Below, in pieces: positions 1-8,574 of a stretch of DNA of 58,460 bases (positions are counted from its first letter, which is position 1; every line of letters starts with the position of its first letter). The notes under the pieces are model-generated. The model did no database searches. It saw nothing but the letters and a program-made list of their open reading frames with translations, and was not told the DNA's origin. The stretch lies in the NCBI GenBank assembly GCA_038319025.1, contig JBBQCW010000019.1, positions 1 through 58,460 of the forward strand, in the 5' to 3' direction. The position numbers and the translations under genes are program-made. This stretch comes from JBBQCW01 sp038319025. Lineage in GTDB: Bacteria > Actinomycetota > Thermoleophilia > Solirubrobacterales > Solirubrobacteraceae.

Positions 1-119
1 AACGGCGCACCACCGAAGGCAAGACCAAGAAAGACATCATCCGCTGCCTCAAGCGCTACATCGCCCGCGAGGTCTACAACACCCTGCGAGACGATCTCAG
101 AGCCCTCGCCCCCTCTTGA
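1..119 (+). CDS. IS110-type transposase, C-terminal end (5' end outside window)
   Basis: The reading frame is open from the left edge (first full codon at 3) to TGA at 117-119 and gives about 38 residues. They include EGKTKKDIIRCLKRYIARE, which resembles the C-terminal end of IS110/IS116-family (DEDD) transposases. Just after the stop comes TTGACATCTATAGGAACGTC, which resembles the sequence I recall following transposase stops in this family and probably marks the right end of the insertion sequence. Only the tail is visible, so integrity cannot be judged. The family call rests on a short stretch. The copy lies inside the tRNA-Arg-associated element. Confidence 0.6.
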   Translation, partial: RRTTEGKTKKDIIRCLKRYIAREVYNTLRDDLRALAPS

Positions 120-407
120 CATCTATAGGAACGTCCGGGGGCACTCCAACAAGTCTCGCGAGGGCGTCCGTGCATCGACGGCGAAGCGGTCAATCGTTGC
201 GACAACGATGTGGGTCGCCTGGGTTCTCCTCGGCATCCAGTAGGCCACAACCGCACGCTGTGGTCTCAACCCACCCGAACGCACGAAATGCCCGGACGAG
301 AGCACGTCGGGCAAGACCCGCTGGCTCGGAAGGCGTTGACTGGCCCGCCGTGCTGGGGCGTGCGGATTGTGGCGCCGGACCCGTCCTGAAGCCACGCCTT
401 GCCCAGT
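120..407. other. Intergenic stretch without a supported gene
   Basis: This holds the presumed insertion-sequence right end (about 117-137) and then DNA with no reading frame I can defend. Open frames on both strands here have biased composition and recognisable motifs in none of them. A minus-strand frame ending at 123 runs across the HTH gene on the other strand, so I treat it as a shadow. It may be degraded mobile-element sequence. Confidence 0.5.
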
Positions 408-641
408 ATGAACCTGAACGAGCTGGAGTATGAGACGGTTGTCGGCGTCCACCTCGACGAGCCGCTCCTTACGGCCGACCAAGTGGCCAAGCTCCTGGCC
501 GTTCCTCGATCGAGCGTCTACGAGTACGCGCGGCGTCGATCGATCCCGCTGCCTTCGATGGTCGTTGGCCGACATCGCCGCTTCTACCGCTCCGATCTCG
601 AGGCGTGGCTCACGCAGCAGCGCGATGCTCATCTAAGCTGA
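408..641 (+). CDS. Excisionase-like HTH DNA-binding protein
   Basis: A 77-residue protein from ATG 408 (an in-frame TTG at 399 would add three residues). The central part, LLTADQVAKLLAVPRSSVYE followed by a basic stretch and a VVGRHRRFYRSDLEAWL segment, matches the MerR-like winged-helix DNA-binding domain (helix_turn_helix_17/excisionase family). Such proteins act as recombination directionality factors or small repressors in integrative elements. It faces the integrase and their 3' ends overlap by 32 bp (610-641), whereas xis and int are usually co-directional. A role as Xis is inferred from family and position only. Confidence 0.75.
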   Translation: MNLNELEYETVVGVHLDEPLLTADQVAKLLAVPRSSVYEYARRRSIPLPSMVVGRHRRFYRSDLEAWLTQQRDAHLS

Positions 642-1782
642 TCGGCGCCGTCACCTCGAAGGCTTCGGTCACGAGACGAGCGTCGTCGGGTCTAGGCGCG
701 AAGTGTAGATAGCGCATCGTCGTCTGCACGTCGGCGTGCCCCATCCATTCCTTCACGCGCAGGATGTCCGCCTTGCCGATCATCGCGGTGCCAAAGGTGT
801 GGCGAAGGTCGTGGAAGCGCAGCCGCCGGAGCCCAGCCTTGGACAACGCGGCGAGGTAGCGACGTCTGAGCGCCGACCCGTCGAGGTAGTCGCCGTCCAG
901 GCCTGGAAAGACGAGGTCTTCGTCACCGGTCCAGCGGTCGCGATCGCGGAGCCGCGCCAATGCAGCGGCGACATCGCGTGCCATCGGGACGGATCTGATC
1001 TTGCCACTCTTTGGCGTGGTCAGTTTCTTTGCGCAGTAACTCGCCCGCACCCTGACCAAGGAGCCCGGGAAGTCAACATCGCGCCAGCGCAGCGCGAGCA
1101 GCTCACCACGCCGCAACCCCGTGAATGCCGCGGTCAGGAAGAGCGCGGCGTCCTGCGCGCTGCGGGCCCCCCGGACGAGAGCCCAAACCTCTTCTGGGCT
1201 GAACACGTCTACGTCGATCGTCCGCATCGCTCGAAGCCGCTCCACCCCGGCGACCGGATTGCTCGGGAGACCGTAGACGCGCTGCGCGCGAGCAAAGATC
1301 CCGCTCAGTTCGGTGAGCAGCTTGTTGCGCGTGCGCGCCGAACTGGTCATCGATGCCCGCCACCGCTCGATGTGGGCCGACGTGATCTCCTGCACGGCCA
1401 TCTCCCCGAACACCGGGACGAAGTGACCCTCGACGCTCGATCGGTAGGAGCGCAGCGTGGACGGTTTGCCTCCGCGGTCGTGCTCGACGTAGCGTAGCCA
1501 TTCGCGTGCGGCCTCCGCGAATGTCGCGTCGACTGCAGCCACGCTGGGCGCCTGTTCGCGGGCCGCAGCAAGGGCGTCGTCAAGCCACCGCTCAGCGGTG
1601 CGTTTGGACACGAACCCCGGAGCCGGATGGCCTTTGCCTTGCCACGCTGGGCCGATCCTTTTCTTGACCTGGCGACCGTCGGCCAGCCGGTACTTCGCGT
1701 ACCAGGATGTCTTGCGTTTGCCCTCAACGCGAAACACAAAGCCCGTAACTGACGGGACTGGATCGAACTGCACGCTGATCAC
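610..1782 (-). CDS. Tyrosine-type site-specific integrase
   Basis: A 390-residue phage/ICE-type tyrosine recombinase. After an N-terminal arm-binding region (about 15-75) and a SAM-like core-binding domain (about 85-170), the catalytic domain carries all expected residues: R224 in TGLRRGE, K258 in TPKSGK, H324-x-x-R327 in HDLRHTF, H349 in MGHA and nucleophile Y358 in MRYLHF. It should cut and rejoin DNA between attP and attB. It lies 95 bp from the 3' end of tRNA-Arg and reads away from it, the standard arrangement for an element integrated into a tRNA 3' end. The gene looks intact. Its 3' end overlaps the convergent HTH gene. Confidence 0.95.
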   Translation of the reverse strand: MISVQFDPVPSVTGFVFRVEGKRKTSWYAKYRLADGRQVKKRIGPAWQGKGHPAPGFVSKRTAERWLDDALAAAREQAPSVAAVDATFAEAAREWLRYVEHDRGGKPSTLRSYRSSVEGHFVPVFGEMAVQEITSAHIERWRASMTSSARTRNKLLTELSGIFARAQRVYGLPSNPVAGVERLRAMRTIDVDVFSPEEVWALVRGARSAQDAALFLTAAFTGLRRGELLALRWRDVDFPGSLVRVRASYCAKKLTTPKSGKIRSVPMARDVAAALARLRDRDRWTGDEDLVFPGLDGDYLDGSALRRRYLAALSKAGLRRLRFHDLRHTFGTAMIGKADILRVKEWMGHADVQTTMRYLHFAPRPDDARLVTEAFEVTAPISLDEHRAAA

Positions 1783-1797
1783 CTTCTCGCTGATCTT

Positions 1798-1821
1798 GGT
1801 ACCTGTTTCGGTACCTGTTTC
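1798..1821. repeat. Tandem 12-bp direct repeat upstream of the integrase
   Basis: Two perfect head-to-tail copies of GGTACCTGTTTC lie 16 bp upstream of the integrase start, between it and the tRNA. Position and spacing fit arm-type integrase binding sites or an operator controlling int. The role is inferred from position. Confidence 0.7.
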
Positions 1822-1877
1822 ACCTCCAGCGAGAAGGCGCGACGCAGGAAACTGCCCGGTTGCTGGGCTTTCCTGAG

Positions 1878-1951
<74 letters not shown>

Positions 1952-1960
1952 AGGCGAGCG

Positions 1961-1966
1961 ATTCTA
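1961..1966 (-). promoter_or_regulatory. -10 box of tRNA-Arg
   Basis: The minus strand reads TAGAAT 9 nt before the mature tRNA 5' end, a perfect TANNNT. No convincing -35 was found. Confidence 0.55.
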
Positions 1967-2019
1967 TCTGGGGCCTGCGCCTGCCGCCGCGCGGCTCCGA
2001 GGGCATCGGAAACCAGCCT

Positions 2020-3276
2020 TCATGCGACTGACGACTCTTGCACGTCGTAACGCCACAGCGCCGGGAACGCAAACACCACCACGGCCACGCCGAGCGCACA
2101 CGCCAGCCCACCGCTGACGACCGAGAAGCGCGGCCCCGTCAACCCCGCCACCGACCCTGACTCCACGTCGCCCAGGCGCGGGCCGCTGGTGACCACCAGC
2201 GAGAACACCGACGACATCCGGCCCCGCATGCGGTCCGGCGTGACCGTCTGGTTGATCGTGGACCGGCACACGGCACTGACACTGTCCGCGGCGCCCGCAA
2301 TGCAAAGGAACAGCGCCGCGATCCAGATCGAGCCGGCCAACCCGGCCACGGCGATAGCCACTCCCCACAGCACTACCGCCCACACCACGATCCGCCCCAG
2401 CCGACGCGCATCCTGGAGCCAGCCGGTGGTGAACGCGGCCGCGGCCGCGCCGGTGGCGACCGCCGCGTACAGCAAGCCGGTACCTGCCGCACCGGCGCCG
2501 AAAACGCCGACGGCCAGAACCGGAAACAGTGCCCGCGGCATCCCGAAGGTCATGGCCAGTAGGTCGATCACGAAGGAGCCCATCAGCGCGGGGCTGCTGC
2601 GCACGAACCGCAACCCCTCCGCGATCGACTGGCGCACCGGCAGGTGCTCGCCGGGCGCCGTCCCCCGCGGTGGCTGGGGCGCCATCTGCCATACGGCCGC
2701 GACGATCGCCAGGCAACTGACGGCATCGATTGCGAACGCGGCGGCCACCCCGAATGCAGCGATCAACAGCCCACCGATCGCAGGGCCGATGATCAGCGTC
2801 AACTGAAACAAGCCGAAGTTCAGCGCCAGCGCTTGGGAGAGCTTTTCGGACGCGACAAGGTTGGGGACCATGGCCGAGCGCGTCACGTTCTGCACGGCGC
2901 CAAAGCCCGCCAATAGGCCGGCGAGCACGAACAGCGCCCACACCGGCGGCGACCCGAGGAACGCCAGCAGCGCCAACACCGACGACACGAGCACCAAGCC
3001 GATCTGGTCGAACAACAGGAGTCGGCGCCGGTCGTGGCGGTCAGCCAGCGCGCCGCCCAGCAGCGCCATCACGATCAACGGGAGCAGTTCCGCCGCGCCC
3101 AGGAGCCCGGTCAGGAACGCCGATTTCGTCTCGATGTACACCTGGTACGGGAGCGCCACCAACGCGGCCTGCGTACCCAGGCCGGAGATGACGTTGCCGG
3201 TGACGAGCAGCCGCAGGTCGCGCGAGTCGCGCAGCGGGCTGAGGTCGACGGCGATGCGTGATGGGCGACGAGGCAT
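2020..3276 (-). CDS. MFS transporter, EntS/MFS_3-like exporter
   Basis: A 418-residue integral membrane protein with about 12 hydrophobic segments in two halves. The signature between TM2 and TM3, GGALADRHDRRRLLL, is the MFS A-motif. The overall pattern (N-terminal LRLLVTGNVISGLG, DRMRGRMSS between halves) matches the MFS_3 group that includes the enterobactin exporter EntS and many multidrug exporters. It should couple substrate export to proton entry. No siderophore or resistance gene lies nearby, so the substrate is unknown. It stands alone between two tRNA genes. Start ATG 3276. Confidence 0.85.
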   Translation of the reverse strand: MPRRPSRIAVDLSPLRDSRDLRLLVTGNVISGLGTQAALVALPYQVYIETKSAFLTGLLGAAELLPLIVMALLGGALADRHDRRRLLLFDQIGLVLVSSVLALLAFLGSPPVWALFVLAGLLAGFGAVQNVTRSAMVPNLVASEKLSQALALNFGLFQLTLIIGPAIGGLLIAAFGVAAAFAIDAVSCLAIVAAVWQMAPQPPRGTAPGEHLPVRQSIAEGLRFVRSSPALMGSFVIDLLAMTFGMPRALFPVLAVGVFGAGAAGTGLLYAAVATGAAAAAFTTGWLQDARRLGRIVVWAVVLWGVAIAVAGLAGSIWIAALFLCIAGAADSVSAVCRSTINQTVTPDRMRGRMSSVFSLVVTSGPRLGDVESGSVAGLTGPRFSVVSGGLACALGVAVVVFAFPALWRYDVQESSVA

Positions 3277-3333
3277 CGGGCGAGCAAGGATGAAGCGACC
3301 GACGACGGGCCGTCGAGCGGGCGCCGGAGGCCG

Positions 3334-3339
3334 TAGCCT
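3334..3339 (+). promoter_or_regulatory. -10 box of tRNA-Ser
   Basis: TAGCCT lies 7 nt before the mature tRNA 5' end, matching the TANNNT boxes seen at many starts in this window. Confidence 0.5.
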
Positions 3340-3346
3340 TCCCCGA

Positions 3347-3433
3347 GGAAGGGTGGCAGAGCGGTTGAATGCACCGGCCTTGAAAGCCGGAGTCCGTGCA
3401 AGCGGATCGCGGGTTCGAATCCCGCCCCTTCCG
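3347..3433 (+). tRNA. tRNA-Ser (anticodon TGA)
   Basis: An 87-nt class II tRNA. The acceptor GGAAGGG pairs with CCCTTCC and discriminator G. The anticodon stem CCGGC/GCCGG encloses CTTGAAA (anticodon TGA), there is a long variable arm typical of serine tRNAs, and the T-stem GCGGG/CCCGC encloses TTCGAAT. CCA is not encoded. Confidence 0.97.
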
Positions 3434-3482
3434 CTGTAGCCGCCGGTGGGCTAGGAGAGCGGCAGCATGGGGACCGAGCGCC

Positions 3483-5213
3483 TCACCCCACGCGCACAAC
3501 AACCACCGCAACGTCGTCGCGCAACAACCCGCCGCCCCTGGTGCGGGAGAGGGCGACGACCGCGTCGGCCATCACGTCGGCTCCCTGGCCGGCCGCGGAG
3601 GCCGCCAGAAGCGTGCCCATTCGCGACGGCTCCAGGAGCGTCGTGCGGCTCGCCTCGGTCACCCCGTCGGTGTAGAAGATGAGCATGTCGCCGGCGCGCA
3701 GGGAGAACTCTCGCGCCTGCCATTTTGCTTGCGCGAAAACGCCAAGCAGCGGCCCTGAGGTCTCCAACAGTTCCACCGACCAGTCACTGCGCAGGATGAT
3801 CGGCGGCGGATGGCCCGCGACCGCCGCGACCCCGGGCCAGACTCCCTGCACGGGCCGACCGAGTACCGCCAGCGCACCGGTCAGGAACCGGTCTCGCTGC
3901 TCGTGGCGCATCATCGCGCTGTTCAGCACCGTCAGCGCGTCACACGGGTGCCCGCCGGTCGTCATCAACGCGGTCCGCAACGTATGCCGAGCCATCGCCG
4001 TCACGGCCGCGGCCTCCGCCCCTTTACCGCAAACGTCTCCGATGACCACGGCCAAGCCGTCACCATCACCGACGTCCTGATCGAACACGTCGTAGAAGTC
4101 GCCGCCGACCTCGCTGCCACGGTCAGCCGGCAGGTACCGCGCCGCGAGCTCAACGCCTGGGTAGGTAGGCAACTCACCGGGCAGCAGGCTGCGCTGCAAC
4201 GCGCTGGAAATCTCCTCGCGCTCGACGAACGACAGCGTGTTGGCCACGCCCTGGGCGATCCGCCGGGTCAGCGCCTCCAGCAGCTCCAACGCATGCCCCG
4301 AGGGCCGGTACCCAGGTTCGGTCCACGCCAGCAGCAGCACGCCGATGCACCGGTCGCTGACCACCAGCGGGAGGAACGCAGCACTGCGAATCTGCGCGCG
4401 GCGCAGTGCCGCGACGTGCCCGTCCTGCAGATGTAGACCGCTGTCCAGCAGCGTGTCGAACCGCGGATAGAACTGCGCCGTACGGTCACGCACCACCCGT
4501 ACCGCCGGATGGTCTGAATCAAGCTGGATGGGGAACCGCGAGAGCTCCCGACCGACTTCCCGCTCAGCGGACCGCCCCATCGCGACGGCCGTGCGATCCA
4601 GATGACGGCCGTCCCGGCTGATCACGTCGACGCCGGCCACGTCGCATACCTCAGCGACCAGCAACCGCATCACGTTCCCCATCGACTCGCGCAGGTCGAA
4701 AGTGCGCTCCAGCGCCTGGCCGACAGAAGAAAGCATGCTCTCGCGCCGCAACATTCGCACGCGCTCGGCCTCGTGACGGCGACGCTCGCCGATGTCCCGC
4801 AGCACAAGGATGAGCCGAATCTCGTCGTCGTCGCCGAACGGCACGGCGCCGACCTCTACCGCCACCTGCTCACCGTCGGGGCGAATCACGGTGGTCTCAA
4901 AGTTGGTGGGCGGGACCGTTCCCTGCCACACGGCGGTGAGCCGTTGGGCCAGCACGCGTTGCTCCGCGCGCGGCACGATCTCGAAGATGGAACCGAGCGC
5001 CCGCAGCTCCTCCAGAGTACGCCCCGCGATGCGCTCGGCGGCCTCGTTGCAGAAGATGATCCGCTCGCCGGTGACCGTGACGTAGGCCTCGCCGAGCGCA
5101 TTCTGGGCGCGCAGCAGCGCCTCGTGCAGCTCCCGCTGCTCGTCCAGCCCGGCCTGAAGCCGCGCGGGGTCCCCCACCAAGCCGAACGTTTCGATTTCCG
5201 AGCGATAGGTCAT
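3483..5213 (-). CDS. PAS-GAF-PP2C (SpoIIE-type) serine phosphatase
   Basis: A 576-residue cytoplasmic signalling protein. A PAS domain spans about 38-142 (with a PAC-like end at RDIGERR), a GAF domain about 165-330, and a PPM/SpoIIE phosphatase about 345-575. The phosphatase keeps the metal-binding motifs GDFYD (371-375), GDVCGKG (392-398), YTDGVTEA and the late LLRDDVAVVVV. Enzymes of this kind dephosphorylate STAS anti-anti-sigma factors in RsbU/RsbP-like partner switching, with PAS and GAF sensing the signal. A STAS protein at 10235-10603 is a candidate substrate, but no anti-sigma kinase or sigma factor is in the window. Start ATG 5213. Confidence 0.9.
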   Translation of the reverse strand: MTYRSEIETFGLVGDPARLQAGLDEQRELHEALLRAQNALGEAYVTVTGERIIFCNEAAERIAGRTLEELRALGSIFEIVPRAEQRVLAQRLTAVWQGTVPPTNFETTVIRPDGEQVAVEVGAVPFGDDDEIRLILVLRDIGERRRHEAERVRMLRRESMLSSVGQALERTFDLRESMGNVMRLLVAEVCDVAGVDVISRDGRHLDRTAVAMGRSAEREVGRELSRFPIQLDSDHPAVRVVRDRTAQFYPRFDTLLDSGLHLQDGHVAALRRAQIRSAAFLPLVVSDRCIGVLLLAWTEPGYRPSGHALELLEALTRRIAQGVANTLSFVEREEISSALQRSLLPGELPTYPGVELAARYLPADRGSEVGGDFYDVFDQDVGDGDGLAVVIGDVCGKGAEAAAVTAMARHTLRTALMTTGGHPCDALTVLNSAMMRHEQRDRFLTGALAVLGRPVQGVWPGVAAVAGHPPPIILRSDWSVELLETSGPLLGVFAQAKWQAREFSLRAGDMLIFYTDGVTEASRTTLLEPSRMGTLLAASAAGQGADVMADAVVALSRTRGGGLLRDDVAVVVVRVG

Positions 5214-5244
5214 GCCTTCTCACCAAGGTACGGGATTCCCTCGC

Positions 5245-5250
5245 TACGAT
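5245..5250 (+). promoter_or_regulatory. -10 box for the hydrolase at 5261
   Basis: TACGAT lies 10 nt before the start codon, predicting a very short or absent leader. Confidence 0.4.
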
Positions 5251-5260
5251 CGCCGCCAGC

Positions 5261-6094
5261 ATGCCGACTCTCATCACCATCGCCCGAGACGCCCTCCGCG
5301 GCGGGCGCACTATCTCCTACGGTGATCATCGCGATCAGCGGATTGAGCTACATCTCCCGAGCGGGCCTGCGCCCGCGAACGGCTGGCCGACGGTGATCGT
5401 GATACATGGCGGCTCGTGGTCGGCCCGCTACTCCAAGCTGGTGATGCGGCCGATCTGTGCTGACCTGGTGCGGCGCGGCTGGGCGTGCTGGAACGTCGAG
5501 TACCGCCGACTCGGCGAACGCAGCGGCGGCGGCTGGCCGAACACGTTCACCGACGTGGCTGCAGCGGTGGACGCGATCGCTGACGTCGACGCGCCTTTGG
5601 ACCGCGACCGCCTACTGCTGCTCGGCCACTCCGCCGGCGGCCACCTGGCCCTGTGGGCGGCCAGCCGCCGACGGCTTCCCATGGGCGCCCCAGGCGCCGA
5701 CCCGCGCGTCATGCCCGTGGCCGTGATCGCTCAGGCGCCGGTCGCCGATCTGGAGCGCCGCGGCCTCATGACCGCGCCCGGCGGGATCGCGTACCGCCTG
5801 CTCGACGGCGGCCCCGACGACGTACCGGAGCGGTACGCGGTGGGCAACCCGCAGCGCCTCGTCGCGCTGCCCATACCGTCGTTGCTCATCCACGGCACCG
5901 ACGACACCGTGGTCGGCCCCGGCCAGAGCCGCGACTATCACGAGGCGAACCTTGCGGCCGGCGGCACGGGTGAACTCGTCCTGACCCCGGGCGGACACCG
6001 CGAGCACATCGACCCCAGGACAGCCTCCTGGGCTGCGGTCACCGAGCGCCTCGATGCGCTGGCGGCGCGCCCGGCGGTGGTCGCTGCTTCCTGA
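5261..6094 (+). CDS. Alpha/beta hydrolase, esterase/lipase-like
   Basis: A 277-residue alpha/beta hydrolase. The HGGSW oxyanion motif (around residue 50), the nucleophile elbow GHSAGGH, the acid in HGTDDTVV and a late histidine in GGHREH form a complete catalytic set. The layout resembles the HSL/BD-FAE and kynurenine formamidase-like esterases. The substrate cannot be read from the sequence, and no tryptophan-degradation genes are nearby. It is transcribed divergently from the PP2C gene and converges on the DUF1295 gene, whose stop codon directly follows its own. Confidence 0.85.
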   Translation: MPTLITIARDALRGGRTISYGDHRDQRIELHLPSGPAPANGWPTVIVIHGGSWSARYSKLVMRPICADLVRRGWACWNVEYRRLGERSGGGWPNTFTDVAAAVDAIADVDAPLDRDRLLLLGHSAGGHLALWAASRRRLPMGAPGADPRVMPVAVIAQAPVADLERRGLMTAPGGIAYRLLDGGPDDVPERYAVGNPQRLVALPIPSLLIHGTDDTVVGPGQSRDYHEANLAAGGTGELVLTPGGHREHIDPRTASWAAVTERLDALAARPAVVAAS

Positions 6095-6880
6095 TCAGCC
6101 GCGGCGCGGCGGCCACGGGAAGAACCCGCTGGTGCGCGCCACGTACTCGTCGTAGCCGGGCCTGCTCTTCTTCATGCCCTTCTCCAGCAGCGCCGCGCCG
6201 CTCACACGGATCAGCAGCGTGCTCATCACCGCCGGCCCGACGAAAGTCCACCAAGCGCTTCCGGTGGAAAGCGCGACGAGGTAGAGCCCCCACCACACCG
6301 CGAAGTCGCCGAAGTAGTTGGGGTGGCGGGTGTACTTCCACAGCCCGCGATCCATGACCTGGCCCTTGGTCGAAGGGTCGGCCTTGAAGCGGTCAAGTTG
6401 CATGTCGCCCACGGTCTCGAAGAAGAACCCGACGAGCCAGACAGCCGCGCCGATGCCGTCCAGCCAGATGAGCGAGGACGGCGTGGCGTCGACCTGGCCG
6501 ACCTGCACCGGGAGCGACACGATCCACATCAGCAACCCCTGCCCCCAGAACACCGCGTACAGGCTCCGGCGCGGCCAGCGGTCCCCCCAACGCCGGCGCA
6601 TCGCCGTGTACCGCTTGTCCTCCCCTTTGCCCAGATTGCGCCGCGCGAGGTGGATGGTCAGCCGCAGGCCCCAAAGGGAGGTGAGAACCGCGAGCAGCAG
6701 CCGACGATCGTCGCTCCCGTCGGTGACCGCGTAGGTGACCCAGGCGATCACCACGAAGCCGAATCCCCAGAAGATGTCCACGATTGACGTGTCCTTCACC
6801 GCCACGCTGACCGCCCACAGCGCCGTCGTCAGGACGAACACCACGCCGAGGTTCAGCGCCAGGACCCCGAGCGTCGTCAT
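6095..6880 (-). CDS. DUF1295 (steroid 5-alpha-reductase-like) membrane protein
   Basis: A 261-residue protein with about six transmembrane segments. The C-terminal half contains KYTRHPNYFGDF, the conserved NADPH-linked motif of the DUF1295/isoprenylcysteine methyltransferase-steroid reductase superfamily. Members are thought to reduce or methylate lipid-like substrates in the membrane; the reaction here is unknown. Its ATG overlaps the plsC stop codon (ATGA, 6877-6880), so it is translationally coupled to an acyltransferase, which suggests a lipid substrate. Confidence 0.85.
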   Translation of the reverse strand: MTTLGVLALNLGVVFVLTTALWAVSVAVKDTSIVDIFWGFGFVVIAWVTYAVTDGSDDRRLLLAVLTSLWGLRLTIHLARRNLGKGEDKRYTAMRRRWGDRWPRRSLYAVFWGQGLLMWIVSLPVQVGQVDATPSSLIWLDGIGAAVWLVGFFFETVGDMQLDRFKADPSTKGQVMDRGLWKYTRHPNYFGDFAVWWGLYLVALSTGSAWWTFVGPAVMSTLLIRVSGAALLEKGMKKSRPGYDEYVARTSGFFPWPPRRG

Positions 6881-7944
6881 GCCGCTGCTCCTGAGCGCCC
6901 GCGTGCGCGCAGCCGTTCTACATCCGCCCCGGCCCGGGCGGCGACCCAGCGATCCATTTCCAACCAGACGTCATCCAGCCAGTGGACCTGCTCGTCGCGC
7001 TCGTCTGGGACATCCTCGCGGGGGATCCGGGTGAAGCGCACGCTGATGTTGCGACCGACGAGGCCGCCCGCCCAGATGTCGGAGATGAGGCGCAGGCCGT
7101 CAAATCCGTGATGGGAGCAGACCAACACGTCAACCCCGGGCGCCGCCTCCAGGATGCCCGTCACGCCGCCGGCTCGCGGGGCCAGAAGGAATTGCAGAGC
7201 GCTGAGGCGTGCGGCACGCTCGGGGTCGGTCTCAGCGATGCGAGCGACACCCCGGTCGCGGCGTTCGGGGGTGAAACGCGTGCCCTCCGGATAGATGAGC
7301 ACGCCTTCACCCTCAGACATATCCCGGGCCAGCGCCACCACCTGCTCGATCTCTGATGGGTCGCCGCTGTCCCGGCGCACGAACCAGTTGGGCAACCTGC
7401 GGCCCGCGACGTCCAGGCACGGCTCCATAAGCAGTTCGCGCTTGAGCACGTACCGCAGGCGCAGGTCGTGGGGGGCTACTACGAGGTTGGCCGGCAGCAG
7501 GTTGTCCACGATGCTGGCGTGGCGAATCAGAAGGATCACCGGTCCGGGCTCGACCACATCATCGCCCTCAATGTCGAGCGTCATGCCGAAGAGCACCCGG
7601 ACGCAGCCGAACGTCCACCCTGCCCAAGCGCGCTGAATGGCCCATGTGGCCTCGGCCATCTGCTCCGTCCGGCGCCCGAACCCGTGGACGATCCACGAGC
7701 CCGTCAGCACCAGGAGACCGGCGATCTCGCCCAGCAGGTAGCACCAGGCCATCGCCGTCAACCGCACCGCCACGAACGGGGTCCGCCTGCGCAGCCAGCG
7801 AGCAATGTCGACCACGAGCGCACCGACGATCAGCAGAGGCAGCAAGGCCGTCACCAGTAGGCCGGCGAGGAGGACGACGGGGATCGTCTTCAGCCGCCGG
7901 CCCACAGTCTGGCCGCGGGTCTCTTCCACGCTGGGACGGCGCAC
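6877..7944 (-). CDS. PlsC-type 1-acylglycerol-3-phosphate acyltransferase
   Basis: A 355-residue membrane-associated acyltransferase. Two hydrophobic segments at about 20-46 and 62-85 precede the catalytic domain, which has the HX4D motif at H142-D147 (RHASIVDN) and the glycerophosphate-binding motif YPEGTRF. It probably transfers a fatty acyl group to a lysophospholipid; its length and membrane segments fit the LCLAT/AGPAT-like subgroup. Start is GTG 7944, with TAGACA 6 nt upstream (close to the TANNNT pattern). It is followed by DUF1295 in a four-base overlap. Confidence 0.85.
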   Translation of the reverse strand: MRRPSVEETRGQTVGRRLKTIPVVLLAGLLVTALLPLLIVGALVVDIARWLRRRTPFVAVRLTAMAWCYLLGEIAGLLVLTGSWIVHGFGRRTEQMAEATWAIQRAWAGWTFGCVRVLFGMTLDIEGDDVVEPGPVILLIRHASIVDNLLPANLVVAPHDLRLRYVLKRELLMEPCLDVAGRRLPNWFVRRDSGDPSEIEQVVALARDMSEGEGVLIYPEGTRFTPERRDRGVARIAETDPERAARLSALQFLLAPRAGGVTGILEAAPGVDVLVCSHHGFDGLRLISDIWAGGLVGRNISVRFTRIPREDVPDERDEQVHWLDDVWLEMDRWVAARAGADVERLRARGRSGAAA

Positions 7945-7989
7945 AGGAAGTGTCTACCACGCCGGCCAGCGGCGCGGGCGATTCTCTGC

Positions 7990-8574
7990 TCAGCCCGGCG
8001 CAGCGGCGCGCGTGGGCGGGCGCCGCTTTGAACGTGCGGGCCACAAACGCAGTACGAGCAGATACGGGATCGGAGCGGCGGCGAGGAGCACGACGACGCG
8101 CAGCCAGGCGCTACTGCCGTCCGTGCCCGCTCCGAGCGAGTGAATTACCGCCATCACGTAGGCGAGCAGCGTGAAACGGTGGATCACTTTCCAGCGCTTC
8201 TGACCGATCCGCGCCCGCGCCCAGTAGGACAGCCCGAGCAGCGCGACCGCCCATGCGGCGATCACTCCGAGCCCGGTGTAGAGCGGGCGGTAGTCAAGCG
8301 TGAAGGGAACGAGAAGGTTGATGACGTTGGCCTGCAGCCACGAGTCTCCGAGCAGCAGTACTCCGTGGACGGCGATCGCCGCGAGAGCGCCGACCGCGAT
8401 GTACTGGTGCAACTGGCGCAGGACGACGGCCATTCCGGGGCGCCTTGACTCTCGGGCCGCTTGGGCCAGGCCCAAGGACACCGCCGCGCTGACCAGCACG
8501 ATCGCGATCACGCCTGCCGAGCGCGCGCCGATCCACCAGCCATAGTCCAGCGGGTTGTGGGAGGTGGCGATCAT
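7990..8574 (-). CDS. Ferric-reductase-like (MsrQ/YedZ-type) heme membrane protein
   Basis: A 194-residue protein with about five or six transmembrane segments. Two histidine pairs, H56/H70 and H132/H145, sit on adjacent helices with the spacing of bis-heme ferric-reductase-like domains (YedZ/MsrQ, NOX). There is no cytosolic flavin or NADPH domain, so it must take electrons from a partner or the quinone pool. Its start overlaps the apbE stop (ATGA, 8571-8574). Coupling to an FMN transferase suggests transmembrane electron flow to an exported flavoprotein; that is inference. No msrP lies nearby. Confidence 0.8.
   Translation of the reverse strand: MIATSHNPLDYGWWIGARSAGVIAIVLVSAAVSLGLAQAARESRRPGMAVVLRQLHQYIAVGALAAIAVHGVLLLGDSWLQANVINLLVPFTLDYRPLYTGLGVIAAWAVALLGLSYWARARIGQKRWKVIHRFTLLAYVMAVIHSLGAGTDGSSAWLRVVVLLAAAPIPYLLVLRLWPARSKRRPPTRAAAPG

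Noticed and set aside
1..600. Second attachment site of the integrative element within the window
   Set aside because: No copy of the tRNA-Arg 3' segment is present left of the integrase.
123..632. 169-codon minus-strand frame across the left region
   Set aside because: It runs antisense to the HTH gene and shows no recognisable domain; its C-terminal part remains unassigned.
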